Numbered from the stretch's first letter, positions 16,423 to 25,235 are shown. The stretch: 44,638 nt of DNA from Opitutia bacterium UBA4506 (GCA_002388665.1 DGMY01000002.1:1-44638); one strand, 5' to 3'. The notes: a model not told the origin generated them from the letters alone. A program made the numbers and translations.

Positions 16423-17511
16423 ATGAGCTTTGGAATAAAAATGCGGTTGGCTCGGGTAGGTTTTCTCCTCGGGTTGCTGTCTATCATGGGGAGCCTTGGG
16501 CTCAACGCCCAACGGGCTGTGGAGCCCGGGATGCCGAATCCTCCGGGCAGTCCGACCGAGGTAAAGGTGGGTGTCTTTCTGGCCGATATCATCGATGTCG
16601 ATGAGTTGAACGAGACCTTCGAAGTGGAGCTCATTCTGACTGCCGAATGGATGGACCCTCGCTTGGCCTTCGACCCAGAGGAAGAAGGAACGCCGGTGAA
16701 ACTCTTTCAGGGAAGTTTCCAGTTCAATGAAATCTATGCGGCCTGGTGGCCCCAGCTTTTGTTCGTGAATCAGATCGGAACTGGAGATCTTAATTCGGTC
16801 AAAATCTCCATCTATCCCAACGGCAGAGTGCGTTATTTGGACCAGCGTAGCGTACTGTTGGAGACTCCCATGGAATTACGAGCTTTCCCATTCGACAGGC
16901 AGAGGCTAGTGGCAAAGATCGTTTCGTTTGGAGACTATGCCGACGAAGTGCGGCTCGTTGTCGATGAAAGGGTCTTGGGTGCCAGCGAGGAGTATGCAGA
17001 GACTGAGACACGGGTGAATATTGCCCAGTGGAAGTTGAGTAGTGTGGAGATGGAAGAAGGGCTGGCCAACTTCCGATATTACGGCGGAAATCAGCATTTC
17101 TCGGATCTGACCCTGACGATTGAGTTGGAACGGAAATCGGGGAATTTGATTTGGAAAGTAATCCTCCCGTTGATCATTCTGGTTCTCCTTATGTGGGCGG
17201 TCTTCTGGATGGAGGAGGACAATCTCTCGGATCGACTGAATGTCGCCTTTATCGGGATCCTGACGATCGTCGCGTACCAGTTTCTGATCGACGGTGCGAT
17301 GCCTCGGATTGATTATTTCACCTTCACCGATGCGGTGCTGCTCTATTCGTTCCTCGTTATGTGTTTGGCGATTTTCCAGAGCCTCTGGCTGTACTCCCTC
17401 TGCAAAAAGGGCAAGAAGGAGACTGCGGAGAAGGTCGACCTAGTCTTCCGATGGTTCTTTCCCGTGATCTACTTTGCCGGAGTGGTCGCCAGCTATTATT
17501 ATTACATCTAA
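16423..17511 (+). CDS. Prokaryotic pentameric ligand-gated ion channel (Cys-loop-family homologue)
   Basis: A 362-residue channel subunit related to GLIC, ELIC and the animal nicotinic/GABA receptors. A signal peptide ends near LNAQ (residue 30). A beta-sandwich ligand-binding domain follows to about 240, with the conserved FPFDRQ at 155-160 in the position of the Cys-loop; the flanking cysteines of the animal receptors are absent, as in other bacterial members. Four helices follow: M1 about 245-262, the pore-lining M2 about 270-291 (LTIVAYQF), M3 about 301-325 and M4 about 340-361. The MPRIDYFTFTD stretch between M2 and M3 matches GLIC's LPR...Y.T..D. The ligand and ion selectivity are unknown. 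ATG at 16441 is an alternative start with the same signal peptide. Confidence 0.92.
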   Translation: MSFGIKMRLARVGFLLGLLSIMGSLGLNAQRAVEPGMPNPPGSPTEVKVGVFLADIIDVDELNETFEVELILTAEWMDPRLAFDPEEEGTPVKLFQGSFQFNEIYAAWWPQLLFVNQIGTGDLNSVKISIYPNGRVRYLDQRSVLLETPMELRAFPFDRQRLVAKIVSFGDYADEVRLVVDERVLGASEEYAETETRVNIAQWKLSSVEMEEGLANFRYYGGNQHFSDLTLTIELERKSGNLIWKVILPLIILVLLMWAVFWMEEDNLSDRLNVAFIGILTIVAYQFLIDGAMPRIDYFTFTDAVLLYSFLVMCLAIFQSLWLYSLCKKGKKETAEKVDLVFRWFFPVIYFAGVVASYYYYI

Positions 17512-17941
17512 TCGGAAACTGAGGCGGAAAAGAATTCGATGGCCTACAGCCTCTCGGTCGATTTGCCTTAAATAATCGACCAAGAATCCGGGAGAATGGG
17601 GTGCCCCCGATCCTCCCTCGGAGAGGTATCACCTCGTTGCGGGTAGAACCGAACCATCCGTACGTTGCTGCGCCCATCTCGCCGTAATGCTGCCGCCCCT
17701 CGCCGGTGCTTTGGCTGTGCATTGAAAGGCGCTTCTCACTAGGGGGGGCGGGTGGTTCCATCATCCTTTTGAACGAGACTTTCTTCAGCCGATAACGATT
17801 TAATTTTTCCGCGGATTGCCCTAGTAATCCTACTACAACGATGGGCGCGACTAGACAGTATAGAACCTCAGAGGAGGCTTGTTTGGCATGCGAACGATCC
17901 TCGACGCTTCACCCTTTCAATCACTCGAATAGCCAGGAATC
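17512..17941. other. Hairpin-rich spacer after ion-channel gene
   Basis: This 430-bp stretch holds no convincing gene. A perfect 8-bp inverted repeat, GGTCGATT (17556-17563) with AATCGACC (17574-17581), lies 45 nt after the channel stop. Next to it is a nested hairpin: outer GGGAG (17590-17594)/CTCCC (17613-17617), inner GGGG/CCCC. Then GAGGT/ACCTC follows at 17623-17635. Together they may terminate the channel transcript or form a structured element. The 3' part should carry the promoter of the next gene, with a ribosome site AGGA before its ATG. Confidence 0.45.
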
Positions 17942-18910
17942 ATGAGTAAACCCGAAGATCGACAGGAGCATTCATCGAAGCGAGGTAGGGAGGCGGAATC
18001 GCCCCGGTCTCTCCCGTTAAGAGGATGGCTTGATATTGGAAAACGGGTCTTCCGGAACATCGGGAAGAAGAACCTTCCGATTGTCGCCGGAGGGGTCGCC
18101 CTCTATTGGTTTCTTGCCCTTTTCCCTTTGTTCATCGCGCTCTTTTCGGTTTATGGCTTGGTCGCCGATCCCTCGCAAGTGGAGCAGCAGGTGGACCAGT
18201 TCGCCTCGGCGCTCCCAGACTCCGCCCAGGAGTTTCTTGGGAATGAGATGGAGCGTTTGGCGGGGCATTCCCTTGAGGCGTTGGGGTGGGGCGCTATTCT
18301 CGGTATCGGGATTGCTATTTGGAGCTCGGCTCGAGGTGTAAAGGGGATGATGCAGTCGTTGAATGTGGTGTATGAAGAGAAAGAGGAGCGCGGGATAATT
18401 AAGAACAATCTGGTCGCGATGTGCCTGACTGCAGTAATCCTCCTGTTGATTGTGTTGGCTGTGGGTTTGATCGTAGCGCTTCCGATTTTTTTGCAGATGA
18501 TCGGGCTTGGTGGGTTCGTTGTGGTCGTGATTCAACTGGTGAAGTGGCCGATCCTCTTTTGCCTGGTGATTAGCGTACTCGGAATTCTGTATCGGTGGGC
18601 TCCCTGTCGCCGGAGTGCCGAGTGGAAATGGATAACTCCCGGAGCAATGGCGGCGAGTGTGCTTTGGATTGTGGGTTCTGTGGCGTTTTCGTTTTTCGTC
18701 CAAAACTTTGGAAACTATGCAAATACCTATGGTTCTCTGGCCGCAGTCATTATCTTAATTCTCTGGTTTCACCTTACCGCCTTCATTGTGTTGCTGGGCG
18801 GCGTGATCAACGGTGAGATGGAGATGCAGACCCGGCATGATTCAACCATCGGTGAGGATCTTCCCATGGGCGAGCGAGACGCTTACGTGGCGGATAACTT
18901 GGGTCATTGA
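17942..18910 (+). CDS. YihY/virulence factor BrkB family membrane protein
   Basis: A 322-residue inner-membrane protein of the YihY/BrkB family (UPF0761). About six transmembrane helices are visible from residue 42 onward, with the family landmarks LPIVAGGVALYWFLALFP near the first, a GIAIWSSARGVKGMMQSLN stretch, and YANTYGSLAAVIILILWFHLTAF near the end. Members were once called ribonuclease BN in error; the actual function is unsettled. N- and C-termini are polar and probably cytoplasmic. The ATG at 17942 is preceded by AGGA. It is transcribed alone with hairpin-rich spacers on both sides. Confidence 0.9.
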   Translation: MSKPEDRQEHSSKRGREAESPRSLPLRGWLDIGKRVFRNIGKKNLPIVAGGVALYWFLALFPLFIALFSVYGLVADPSQVEQQVDQFASALPDSAQEFLGNEMERLAGHSLEALGWGAILGIGIAIWSSARGVKGMMQSLNVVYEEKEERGIIKNNLVAMCLTAVILLLIVLAVGLIVALPIFLQMIGLGGFVVVVIQLVKWPILFCLVISVLGILYRWAPCRRSAEWKWITPGAMAASVLWIVGSVAFSFFVQNFGNYANTYGSLAAVIILILWFHLTAFIVLLGGVINGEMEMQTRHDSTIGEDLPMGERDAYVADNLGH

Positions 18911-18920
18911 GAGGTCGGTA

Positions 18921-19065
18921 CCGGGAAGTCCCGGCCACCGCTCCTTTCGACCGGTGGCAAGGGGGATACCAGACTGTCGAGGATTAGGCACGTAGAGGAC
19001 CGGAGGGAGGAGCTGGCTCCATGTCGCACGAAGGGACATTGTGCGAGGAAGCATCAGTAGCTTCC
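18921..19065 (+). repeat. Cluster of four intergenic hairpins
   Basis: Within 145 nt downstream of the YihY gene lie four perfect stems: CCGGG/CCCGG (18921-18934), GCCACCG/CGGTGGC (18934-18958), TCGCAC/GTGCGA (19024-19046) and GGAAGC/GCTTCC (19047-19065). The first begins 11 nt after the stop and may aid termination, though no U-tract follows. The remaining stems sit in the leader region before the LysE gene. They could be a structured RNA or a repeat element. Confidence 0.4.
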
Positions 19066-19191
19066 GCGAATCACTGAGGGCTGTGGCTATCTTTGAACGG
19101 GGTTCTTCGGAATTCCGGTATGCGCGCTAGTTGCCCTCCCGCGCTCGAAGCTCGACTATTGTTCTACCGTATTTATGTTTCACTACTGGAA

Positions 19192-19809
19192 ATGACTATA
19201 TTCTCATTGCTATCACTTATTGCGATGATGGTCTTGCTGGCGGCCATTCCCAGTGCGAGTGTTGCCTTGATTGTGGCGCGCTCCGCTACGCGTGGAATCA
19301 CAGATGGAGTCGCGGTTGCTTGCGGTATCGTCGTCGGGGATCTCATCCTCGTTGCCCTGGCCGTCCTCGGTGTCAGCGTTCTTGCAGAGTCGATGGGGGC
19401 GATGTTTGCCTTGGTTAAGTATGTCGGCGGGGGCTATCTTCTAATCGCTGGAATCAAGCTCCTTCGCTCTAAGAGTACGGTAGACCTTCATCGCCCGGAT
19501 TCATCTCACCTGTCGTTGGTGGAGAGTTTCGCATCGGGGGTAGTGATTACGCTGGGAGACCTTAAGGCGATCTTGTTCTACGCGAGTGTGTTCCCGCTCT
19601 TTGTCGACACGGCGCATCTTGATAACTGGATCCTTTTAGAGATCACAATTGTGACGGTTTTATCCGTTGGGAGTGTGAAAATTGCCTATGCGTATGCAGC
19701 CCGAAGGATCGTTCGACGGCTGCAAAGTGGTCAGCGGCAACGCGTGGCGCGATCCGCCGCTGGATGCTGCATGATCGGTGCTGGAGCCTATCTGATTTCG
19801 AAAGGATGA
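19192..19809 (+). CDS. LysE/RhtB family amino-acid exporter
   Basis: A 205-residue membrane transporter of the LysE superfamily, which exports amino acids or related small compounds by proton-coupled antiport. Features are the N-terminal helix, the PSASVALIVARSATRGITDG stretch corresponding to the family's PGP..........G...G motif, VGGGYLLIAGIKLLRS, and about six transmembrane helices in total. The family's usual PGP is PSA here. The start at 19192 is chosen because the sequence upstream is not family-like. The ribosome site (CTGGA) is weak and close. The substrate is unknown. It is convergent with the sugar isomerase gene. Confidence 0.88.
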   Translation: MTIFSLLSLIAMMVLLAAIPSASVALIVARSATRGITDGVAVACGIVVGDLILVALAVLGVSVLAESMGAMFALVKYVGGGYLLIAGIKLLRSKSTVDLHRPDSSHLSLVESFASGVVITLGDLKAILFYASVFPLFVDTAHLDNWILLEITIVTVLSVGSVKIAYAYAARRIVRRLQSGQRQRVARSAAGCCMIGAGAYLISKG

Positions 19810-19829
19810 AACAGGTAGCCCCTCGGCCT

Positions 19830-19963
19830 GAACTGAGTACCGGGTCGGACCCAGTCCGCAGTTCTGTCTGGTTCCCGCGATTCCCCCCAAAGGAATTCCT
19901 GCTCTGGGAGAGAATTGAAGGAGTGCTGGCCAACCCGCCCGCCTCTGAGCAGGCGTAAGCACT
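19830..19963. terminator. Nested hairpins between convergent genes
   Basis: Two nested stem-loops fill the gap between the converging LysE and isomerase genes. The first has outer arms GAACTG (19830-19835)/CAGTTC (19859-19864) and inner GGGT/ACCC. The second has outer arms AGTGCT (19922-19927)/AGCACT (19958-19963) and inner CGCCT (19940-19944)/AGGCG (19951-19955). They are well placed as terminators for the plus and minus transcripts, but lack U-tracts. Confidence 0.45.
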
Positions 19964-19972
19964 GATCTGGGA

Positions 19973-20875
19973 TTAGAAGCCCTTGGGATTGGCGACATAG
20001 TTGCCGCGGCACCCCTTCAGATAGTGGAGCGCGTGGACCTGCCCGGTCATTTCCAATTCCTGTTGGTAGACTGGGTCGTGCCACCCCTCGATATCAATGG
20101 TTCCTTTGTAACCGCCACGGCGCAGCTCGCTGATAATGTTTGTCCAATTGCTATCACCAAAACCGGGATGCCTGTGTTCGACGACCGGCTTGGGCCCGAA
20201 AGCGCCGTATTCGGCCAATACATCGTGATGGATCGTAGCGTCCTTGCCGTGGACGTGGAAAATTTTTGGCATGTACTTTTTCAACTGAGGTATTGGATCG
20301 ATGAGCTGTGACATCTGGTGGCACGGCTCCCATTCAAGTCCGACGTTCCCTGCATCGACTGCGTCGAACATCATGTCCCAAGCCATTGGGTTGAAAGCGA
20401 TGTTCCAATCGCCCCGTTCCCAGCTACCGTTCATGGGACAATTTTCAAAAGCGATCCGCACGCCCTTGGCCGCAGCACGCTCGGCGAGTGGTTCAAACAC
20501 CTCGCGATACCGTTCCATGGATTCGGGTACCGGGACATTTCGGATACGTCCGGCAAAGCCGCAGACCAAGTCGGTCCCGAATAGATGGGCGTGGGCGATA
20601 CAGGCTTCCCAACCCCTTCGGGTCGATTCCGCGTCCTCGTCAGTCTCGAGCGGATTTCCAAAGATTCCAAGCGAGGAAATGACGGCGTTGCTGTCATTGA
20701 GAACTGTATCGATCTCAGGGGCGAGTTTCTCAAGATCTACATCTCCCAGCGTCTGCCAGAAATTGATCTGAAAAGACTCAAATCCGTGGGGGAGGATTTG
20801 GGAAATATATTCCGGCGTGCGTGAGCCTTGGCCCGCTAGGGTGCCGATGCGGATATCGTGTTCTGGGTGTATCAT
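19973..20875 (-). CDS. Sugar phosphate isomerase/epimerase (xylose-isomerase-like TIM barrel)
   Basis: A 300-residue TIM-barrel protein of the AP-endonuclease-2/xylose-isomerase-like family. Likely metal-binding residues are E144 in IAFENCP, E181 and H186 in LEWEPCH, H207/H209 in FHVHGKD and E263 in DIEGWHD, matching the usual E-D/H-H-E layout. No signal peptide is present, so it is cytoplasmic. The start at 20875 overlaps the stop of the Gfo/Idh/MocA gene (ATGA), and longer upstream starts give unlikely sequence. The two products probably act in one pathway: an oxidised sugar or cyclitol made by the dehydrogenase would be a suitable substrate for the isomerase. The exact sugar is unknown. 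Confidence 0.88.
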   Translation of the reverse strand: MIHPEHDIRIGTLAGQGSRTPEYISQILPHGFESFQINFWQTLGDVDLEKLAPEIDTVLNDSNAVISSLGIFGNPLETDEDAESTRRGWEACIAHAHLFGTDLVCGFAGRIRNVPVPESMERYREVFEPLAERAAAKGVRIAFENCPMNGSWERGDWNIAFNPMAWDMMFDAVDAGNVGLEWEPCHQMSQLIDPIPQLKKYMPKIFHVHGKDATIHHDVLAEYGAFGPKPVVEHRHPGFGDSNWTNIISELRRGGYKGTIDIEGWHDPVYQQELEMTGQVHALHYLKGCRGNYVANPKGF

Positions 20876-21924
20876 TGGGGATGGATTTGAATGGTTTTGT
20901 CGGTTTTGGACGATTCGTGGCAGGCGTCGAGAATCGATTGGATGTCGGCACCGCGGGCAAAATCCGGTTGGTCCTGCTCGCCGGTTTCGATGGAGCGGAT
21001 GAATCGCTCGTAGACGGTTGGGGTTTGGCCGCAATCAAGGGTTTCCCAATCCATCGATTTGCGTCCCAGTTTGCGGTTGATCTTCAGTTCAGTGAACGAC
21101 TGATCCAAGTCGATCTCGATCGACGCCTTGTCTCCGTAGAGATCGAGGCGCAATGAATTTTGATGAGGATAGGCCCAACGGGTAGTATGAATCGTTCCGA
21201 GGGCGCCACTGGTGAACTCGGCGGTGATCACTGCTGAGTCGTTGGCATCGAGCTTGTACTCACCAATCTGTGGACCCTCGTCCTTCTCAAAGCACTTGAG
21301 GCGGCAGTGTACAGACGCCAAGGAGCCGAGAGGCATGGAGGCAAAATCGAGGATGTGAATGCCGACATCGTTGATCACGCCGGCACTTCCGTGCGATTTG
21401 GACAAGCGCCAGAGCCAAGTCGGCGATGAACGCCAGTCGCCCCAATAATCGTGTACGAGCCAACTTTGGTGATAGAATGCGTGGACGTGGCGAATCGTGC
21501 CGAGTTCTCCAGCCGCGACGAGCTCGGATGCGCGCTGAATCGCCGAGCTGTTGCGGTAGGTGAAATTGACCATATTGATAATGCCAGCTGCTTTCGCTGC
21601 GTCCCGCATCTCTTCGGCGTCGGCCTTGTTGAGCGCCAGCGGCTTCTCACACAAGACGTGCATACCCGCGGCGATCGCTTCCAAGGTCAGCGGGTGGTGA
21701 AAAGGGTCCGGAGTGACGATCGCAACCGCGTCGATGTTGGCCTTTTCGTACATCTCTGCGGCACTGGTATAAATCTCCGGAATCTTGTGCTTAAGAGCGA
21801 ATTCATTGACGCGTTTTGCGTCGATATCGCATGCGGCAACAAGTTCGCAGTTTTCGATAGCATGGTAGGCTTGCGCATGGGCTAGAGCCATGCCGCCAGT
21901 TCCGAGAATTCCGATTCGAATCAT
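20872..21924 (-). CDS. Gfo/Idh/MocA family NAD(P)-dependent oxidoreductase
   Basis: A 350-residue sugar or cyclitol dehydrogenase. The N-terminal Rossmann fold begins GILGTGGMA (residues 5-13), and the family's catalytic EKP motif is at 93-95 (LCEKPLALNK). The C-terminal alpha/beta domain fits the GFO_IDH_MocA pattern (HAFYHQSWLVHDYWGDW, GVINDVGIHILDFA with a conserved Asp/His pair). It is cytoplasmic, without signal peptide. It is the first gene of a coupled pair with the isomerase gene (4-bp overlap). A palindrome GGTAAATTACC lies 175 bp upstream and resembles one found before the second Gfo/Idh/MocA gene in this window. Confidence 0.93.
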   Translation of the reverse strand: MIRIGILGTGGMALAHAQAYHAIENCELVAACDIDAKRVNEFALKHKIPEIYTSAAEMYEKANIDAVAIVTPDPFHHPLTLEAIAAGMHVLCEKPLALNKADAEEMRDAAKAAGIINMVNFTYRNSSAIQRASELVAAGELGTIRHVHAFYHQSWLVHDYWGDWRSSPTWLWRLSKSHGSAGVINDVGIHILDFASMPLGSLASVHCRLKCFEKDEGPQIGEYKLDANDSAVITAEFTSGALGTIHTTRWAYPHQNSLRLDLYGDKASIEIDLDQSFTELKINRKLGRKSMDWETLDCGQTPTVYERFIRSIETGEQDQPDFARGADIQSILDACHESSKTDKTIQIHPQ

Positions 21925-22341
21925 GATAGATTGAGTTGAGGGGGGAGGTTGAAAAGGCTGAGAATTGAGAAGAGAAGTGACAGCGCAATCCTATCACAAG
22001 GAATGCAGTATGAAAGGGGATGGATAGAGGCAATAAGTGGGGTCGAACCCTCGGGCGCCTCTCTCTGGGAAACTGGGCAAAAGAAACTTTGGCAAACAGG
22101 TAAATTACCAGATCACAACGATACTAACAATGCCCTTAAACTGCCAAAATTGTGCAGAACTCGTCAGAATGGATGATTTGTTGAGGTCACCTCCTGCATG
22201 ATGCGGATTTGGGAGCTGAACGAAGAGGTGGCTCAGCTCGTTTCCGCAGGTAGTTCCATAATCGTAGTTGCTCGAAAATGTCGCGGAGATACGTGCGAAG
22301 GATTGTGTTCGGAAGGAGTAGCAATAGGGTTGGTCTGTAAA
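21925..22341. promoter_or_regulatory. Divergent spacer with GGTAA/TTACC palindrome
   Basis: A 417-bp spacer between divergent genes, presumably with two promoters. The clearest element is GGTAAATTACC (22099-22109), with perfect 5-bp arms around a single base. Its arms match those of the site at 34771-34784, so a LacI-type regulator is a candidate binder. ORFs extending into this stretch do not look coding. Confidence 0.4.
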
Positions 22342-23673
22342 ATGAGATATTTAGCTTATTGGATTTTTGGTTGGATCGCCGCTGCAACTGTTTATGGGGG
22401 AACTTTTCTCGAATTTGAGTCGGAGATAAGGACAACGGTGGAGGCTGATGAGGAAGAATCCATTGAGGTCAGTACGGATGGGATCACGGTCTACCTCGGG
22501 TACGAAATAATTGAGACAGTGACCGGGACTGGGGTCTTGGTTCGGGATTTTAAGGAGAAGAAAGTGTTTCGCTCCAATGATCAGCAGACGGAGTACGATG
22601 TGTATTCGCTCTATGCCGACATCGGCTTCCGGGTCATTGAGTTTAGAAACCGGAGCGAACTCGGGGGAGTTCTTTCGAAGGCGGGCATCGAGGAAAACCC
22701 GATGGAGACCGTGTTGAATGAGCATCTCTTTTCCTTGGACTCGGGGGAGACTCCGAACCTTGAACGCAATGAAGAAGCAGGCGAAGTGACGTACAGTTAT
22801 GAAGGAAAGCCTTTGCTGCGCTACAGTTTGGATGGGGAAGTGATCGATGAGGAGACCCAGGAGCGGTACAACCTCTTTCTTCGGTATGAATTTGGAATTC
22901 ATCCGAAAATCTTGTCGGAACTTTCGACGACCAATCGAGTCCCGGAAACTCTCGTTGTCTATCAGTATCATTTAGGGGAGGAGGAAGTGACTCTACACCT
23001 GGTTTCCCGGAAAGAGGTGGCGGGAATACCCCAGCGCGATTTTTCTCAACGCATACCGCTACCCGAGGAACCCTTGTTTCAAATTTCCGCGCGTGCTTCC
23101 GCTATGAGCGAAGAGGATTTCGCGAACGGTTGCATTGCCTTGAAACTCCGTGCCGTCGAGCAGGCGGAGGCCGGGCAACTGCTGGATTCAGCGTCCTTGT
23201 TCATGGCCTACATTCTCGCCACGGGTGAACAACTTCCACCCGAGTTTTTTGAATACAAAGAGGCCATGCAAAGCGATGAGGAGGTGCAGCTCCTTTTTGC
23301 GTCGATCAATCCCCGGAGTAAAGAAGCGGCCGAGAAGTCGGTTGAGGTCCTCGCCGATTTGGAGGGCAGAGTCCGACAGGGGAACGAGTCGATTTTGATT
23401 TTCCAAGCGAATATACTGGACTCCCTGGGTAAACGGCAGGAGGCCATCGACCTATTTCTGGAGGCCCTTGAGCTCAATCCGATAATCGTAGGAGCGTGGA
23501 AGGACCTGGGAGAGCTCTACTATCGCAGCTTCGATTCCCGCCGAGCATGGCTTTGTTGGGATACTGGTCGATCGCTCTATGGGGAGCATGCCATGTTTGA
23601 GCAGATCGATTACTTTGAGGAAGACCTGTTTCTTGAGCATCCCGAGTTTTTTCTACGCTTTCCTAAAGAGTAA
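22342..23673 (+). CDS. Secreted TPR-containing protein of unknown function
   Basis: A 443-residue exported protein. The start at 22342 gives a signal peptide (MRYLAYWIFGWIAAATVYGG); upstream in-frame starts add an unlikely 48 residues. Residues about 20-290 are acidic and beta-rich, with no domain I can name. The last 130 residues are helical and include at least two tetratricopeptide-like repeats (SILIFQANILDSLGKRQEA, LELNPIIVGAWKDLGELYYR), so it probably takes part in a protein complex in the periplasm or outer membrane. It is followed after 68 nt by tilS. Family members in related genomes are known to me only as hypothetical. Confidence 0.7.
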   Translation: MRYLAYWIFGWIAAATVYGGTFLEFESEIRTTVEADEEESIEVSTDGITVYLGYEIIETVTGTGVLVRDFKEKKVFRSNDQQTEYDVYSLYADIGFRVIEFRNRSELGGVLSKAGIEENPMETVLNEHLFSLDSGETPNLERNEEAGEVTYSYEGKPLLRYSLDGEVIDEETQERYNLFLRYEFGIHPKILSELSTTNRVPETLVVYQYHLGEEEVTLHLVSRKEVAGIPQRDFSQRIPLPEEPLFQISARASAMSEEDFANGCIALKLRAVEQAEAGQLLDSASLFMAYILATGEQLPPEFFEYKEAMQSDEEVQLLFASINPRSKEAAEKSVEVLADLEGRVRQGNESILIFQANILDSLGKRQEAIDLFLEALELNPIIVGAWKDLGELYYRSFDSRRAWLCWDTGRSLYGEHAMFEQIDYFEEDLFLEHPEFFLRFPKE

Positions 23674-23741
23674 GTACGGAGCGGCGGGAGGATCCTGCGG
23701 TGATCAGTCGGGGCCGCGGAGAGTTGTGCCCCTGATCGGTT

Positions 23742-25235
23742 TTGGACGGCCCAATCGATCTGTCGTTGTCCCTGCAGGCCATTTCAATCAAATTACTTGG
23801 ATTGGACATCGATTGGGACAGGTTTCGAAGTGAGTTTCCCTCCGATATTTGCCCGGCAGAGGTCGGTCAGATACTCGCTGGGTTTCAAGGCGATCGTAGC
23901 GGTCGCGGGCTGTGCTTGGCATTTTCCGGCGGGCCCGACTCGTTGTTTCTACTCGTCTGGTTTCGAGTCCATTTCTCTGCCCTCGCTCGAAAGAGTCTGG
24001 TTCTCCATTTCAACCACGGGACTCGGCCCAAGGAGAATGCTGCGGAGGCAGTTTATGCGGAGAAGGTGGCGACCGAGTTGGGGTACCGTTTCGTTTGTGG
24101 ACAGGGTCCGGGGGGCAGGAAATTCTCGGAATCAGATCTCCGTGCCGCGCGATTTGAGTTCTTCGGGAAAGAAATGTCGGCGGGTGGGATTGATACCATT
24201 CTCCTCGGGCATCAAGCGGATGATGTCGCAGAGACTTTTCTCGCCCGCATTGCCAGGGGATCTGGCCCCGAAGGGCTCGGAGCCCCCAGGCCGGTAACCT
24301 ATCACAATGGACCGTGGCCCCACGCTAGGGTTCGTCCGCTGTTGCACCTACCCGGGACCTCCATCCGCCAAGGGTTGGAGGACTTGGGACTTCAGGCCGT
24401 TTCCGATCCATCGAATCGCAGCGGAGTCTACCTGAGGAATCGAATTCGGGCCCACGTAGTGCCCGCTTGGAGAGATGCCGTGGATCGAGATCTCTACGCA
24501 GGGGTCAGTCGTGCCCGAAGACTACAGGAAGAGGTGTCCGACTTTCTCGAATCGACAGTCTCGTCGTTGATGCCGGATGGGATAGGGGTGACTCAGATTC
24601 CCCTAAGCCGATTACGGGAGGTCCCTAGGGCTCCCCGGCGGTTTTTGTTAGAACGATGGCTCCTCGCGCACTCCAAGAACCCCGGCCCCGATGTTGTCGA
24701 TCGTGTTCTGGATGCAATCGAGGAAGAGGAATTGGGTCGATGGAGCGTCGCAAAGAACAGTTGGATCGAGCTGGGGTCGGATTTCCTCTCCATGGTCGTG
24801 GGAACCGCCGAAGGAATGGAACCCAATTGGGCGCCGATTCGATGGGGAGGGAGCACTCAGCTCTATTTGCCCGACCGGTCAGTGCTTTGCCGCCGTGTGC
24901 TTCCGGGAGAGAGGAACTTGTTTTCCGCGATCAAGGCCGGTGAGGTTGACGTGAAAACTGCGGCATTTTTGCGGATCCCCGGAGACGCTTCGGAAGTTCT
25001 GGAAGTTCGCAGATGGCAGCCGGGCGATAAATTTCAACCATTGGGCGCACCGGGTCGGAAAAAATTGCAGGACTGTTTTACCGACCGTAAAATCTCTCCG
25101 GAGCAGCGGCGGACCTTGCCTGTGATCTGTTGGCGGGGCAAAATTTGTTGGGTTCCCGGACTGCCCCCGGCGGAGGAGTTTCGCGTTACTTCTGCAGAAG
25201 AGAGCCTTCTGAGTTTGACTTACCTCCAGAGCTGA
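23742..25235 (+). CDS. tilS: tRNA(Ile)-lysidine synthase TilS
   Basis: TilS joins lysine to C34 of the tRNA-Ile CAU anticodon using ATP, so that the tRNA reads AUA codons. The PP-loop motif SGGPDS is at residues 62-67, followed by HFNHGTRP and LGHQADDVAETFLARIARGSG, all family hallmarks. The central helical and C-terminal TilS domains are present (497 residues). No ATG or GTG lies in frame before the PP-loop: the frame opens after a stop at 23733 and the only early candidates are TTG codons at 23742, 23766 and 23802. A TTG start is therefore likely, but which one is unclear. The next gene is ftsH, a neighbourhood common for tilS in bacteria. Confidence 0.95.
   Translation: MDGPIDLSLSLQAISIKLLGLDIDWDRFRSEFPSDICPAEVGQILAGFQGDRSGRGLCLAFSGGPDSLFLLVWFRVHFSALARKSLVLHFNHGTRPKENAAEAVYAEKVATELGYRFVCGQGPGGRKFSESDLRAARFEFFGKEMSAGGIDTILLGHQADDVAETFLARIARGSGPEGLGAPRPVTYHNGPWPHARVRPLLHLPGTSIRQGLEDLGLQAVSDPSNRSGVYLRNRIRAHVVPAWRDAVDRDLYAGVSRARRLQEEVSDFLESTVSSLMPDGIGVTQIPLSRLREVPRAPRRFLLERWLLAHSKNPGPDVVDRVLDAIEEEELGRWSVAKNSWIELGSDFLSMVVGTAEGMEPNWAPIRWGGSTQLYLPDRSVLCRRVLPGERNLFSAIKAGEVDVKTAAFLRIPGDASEVLEVRRWQPGDKFQPLGAPGRKKLQDCFTDRKISPEQRRTLPVICWRGKICWVPGLPPAEEFRVTSAEESLLSLTYLQS

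Noticed and set aside
17357..17764. Minus-strand 135-codon frame after the ion-channel gene
   Set aside because: It partly overlaps the channel gene on the other strand, is Arg/Ser/Pro-rich as GC-driven frames are, and spans the hairpins.
22036..22062. T-arm-like sequence on the minus strand suggesting a tRNA or tmRNA remnant
   Set aside because: GGGTTCGACCC resembles a T-arm, but no acceptor stem, anticodon arm or D-arm can be drawn around it.
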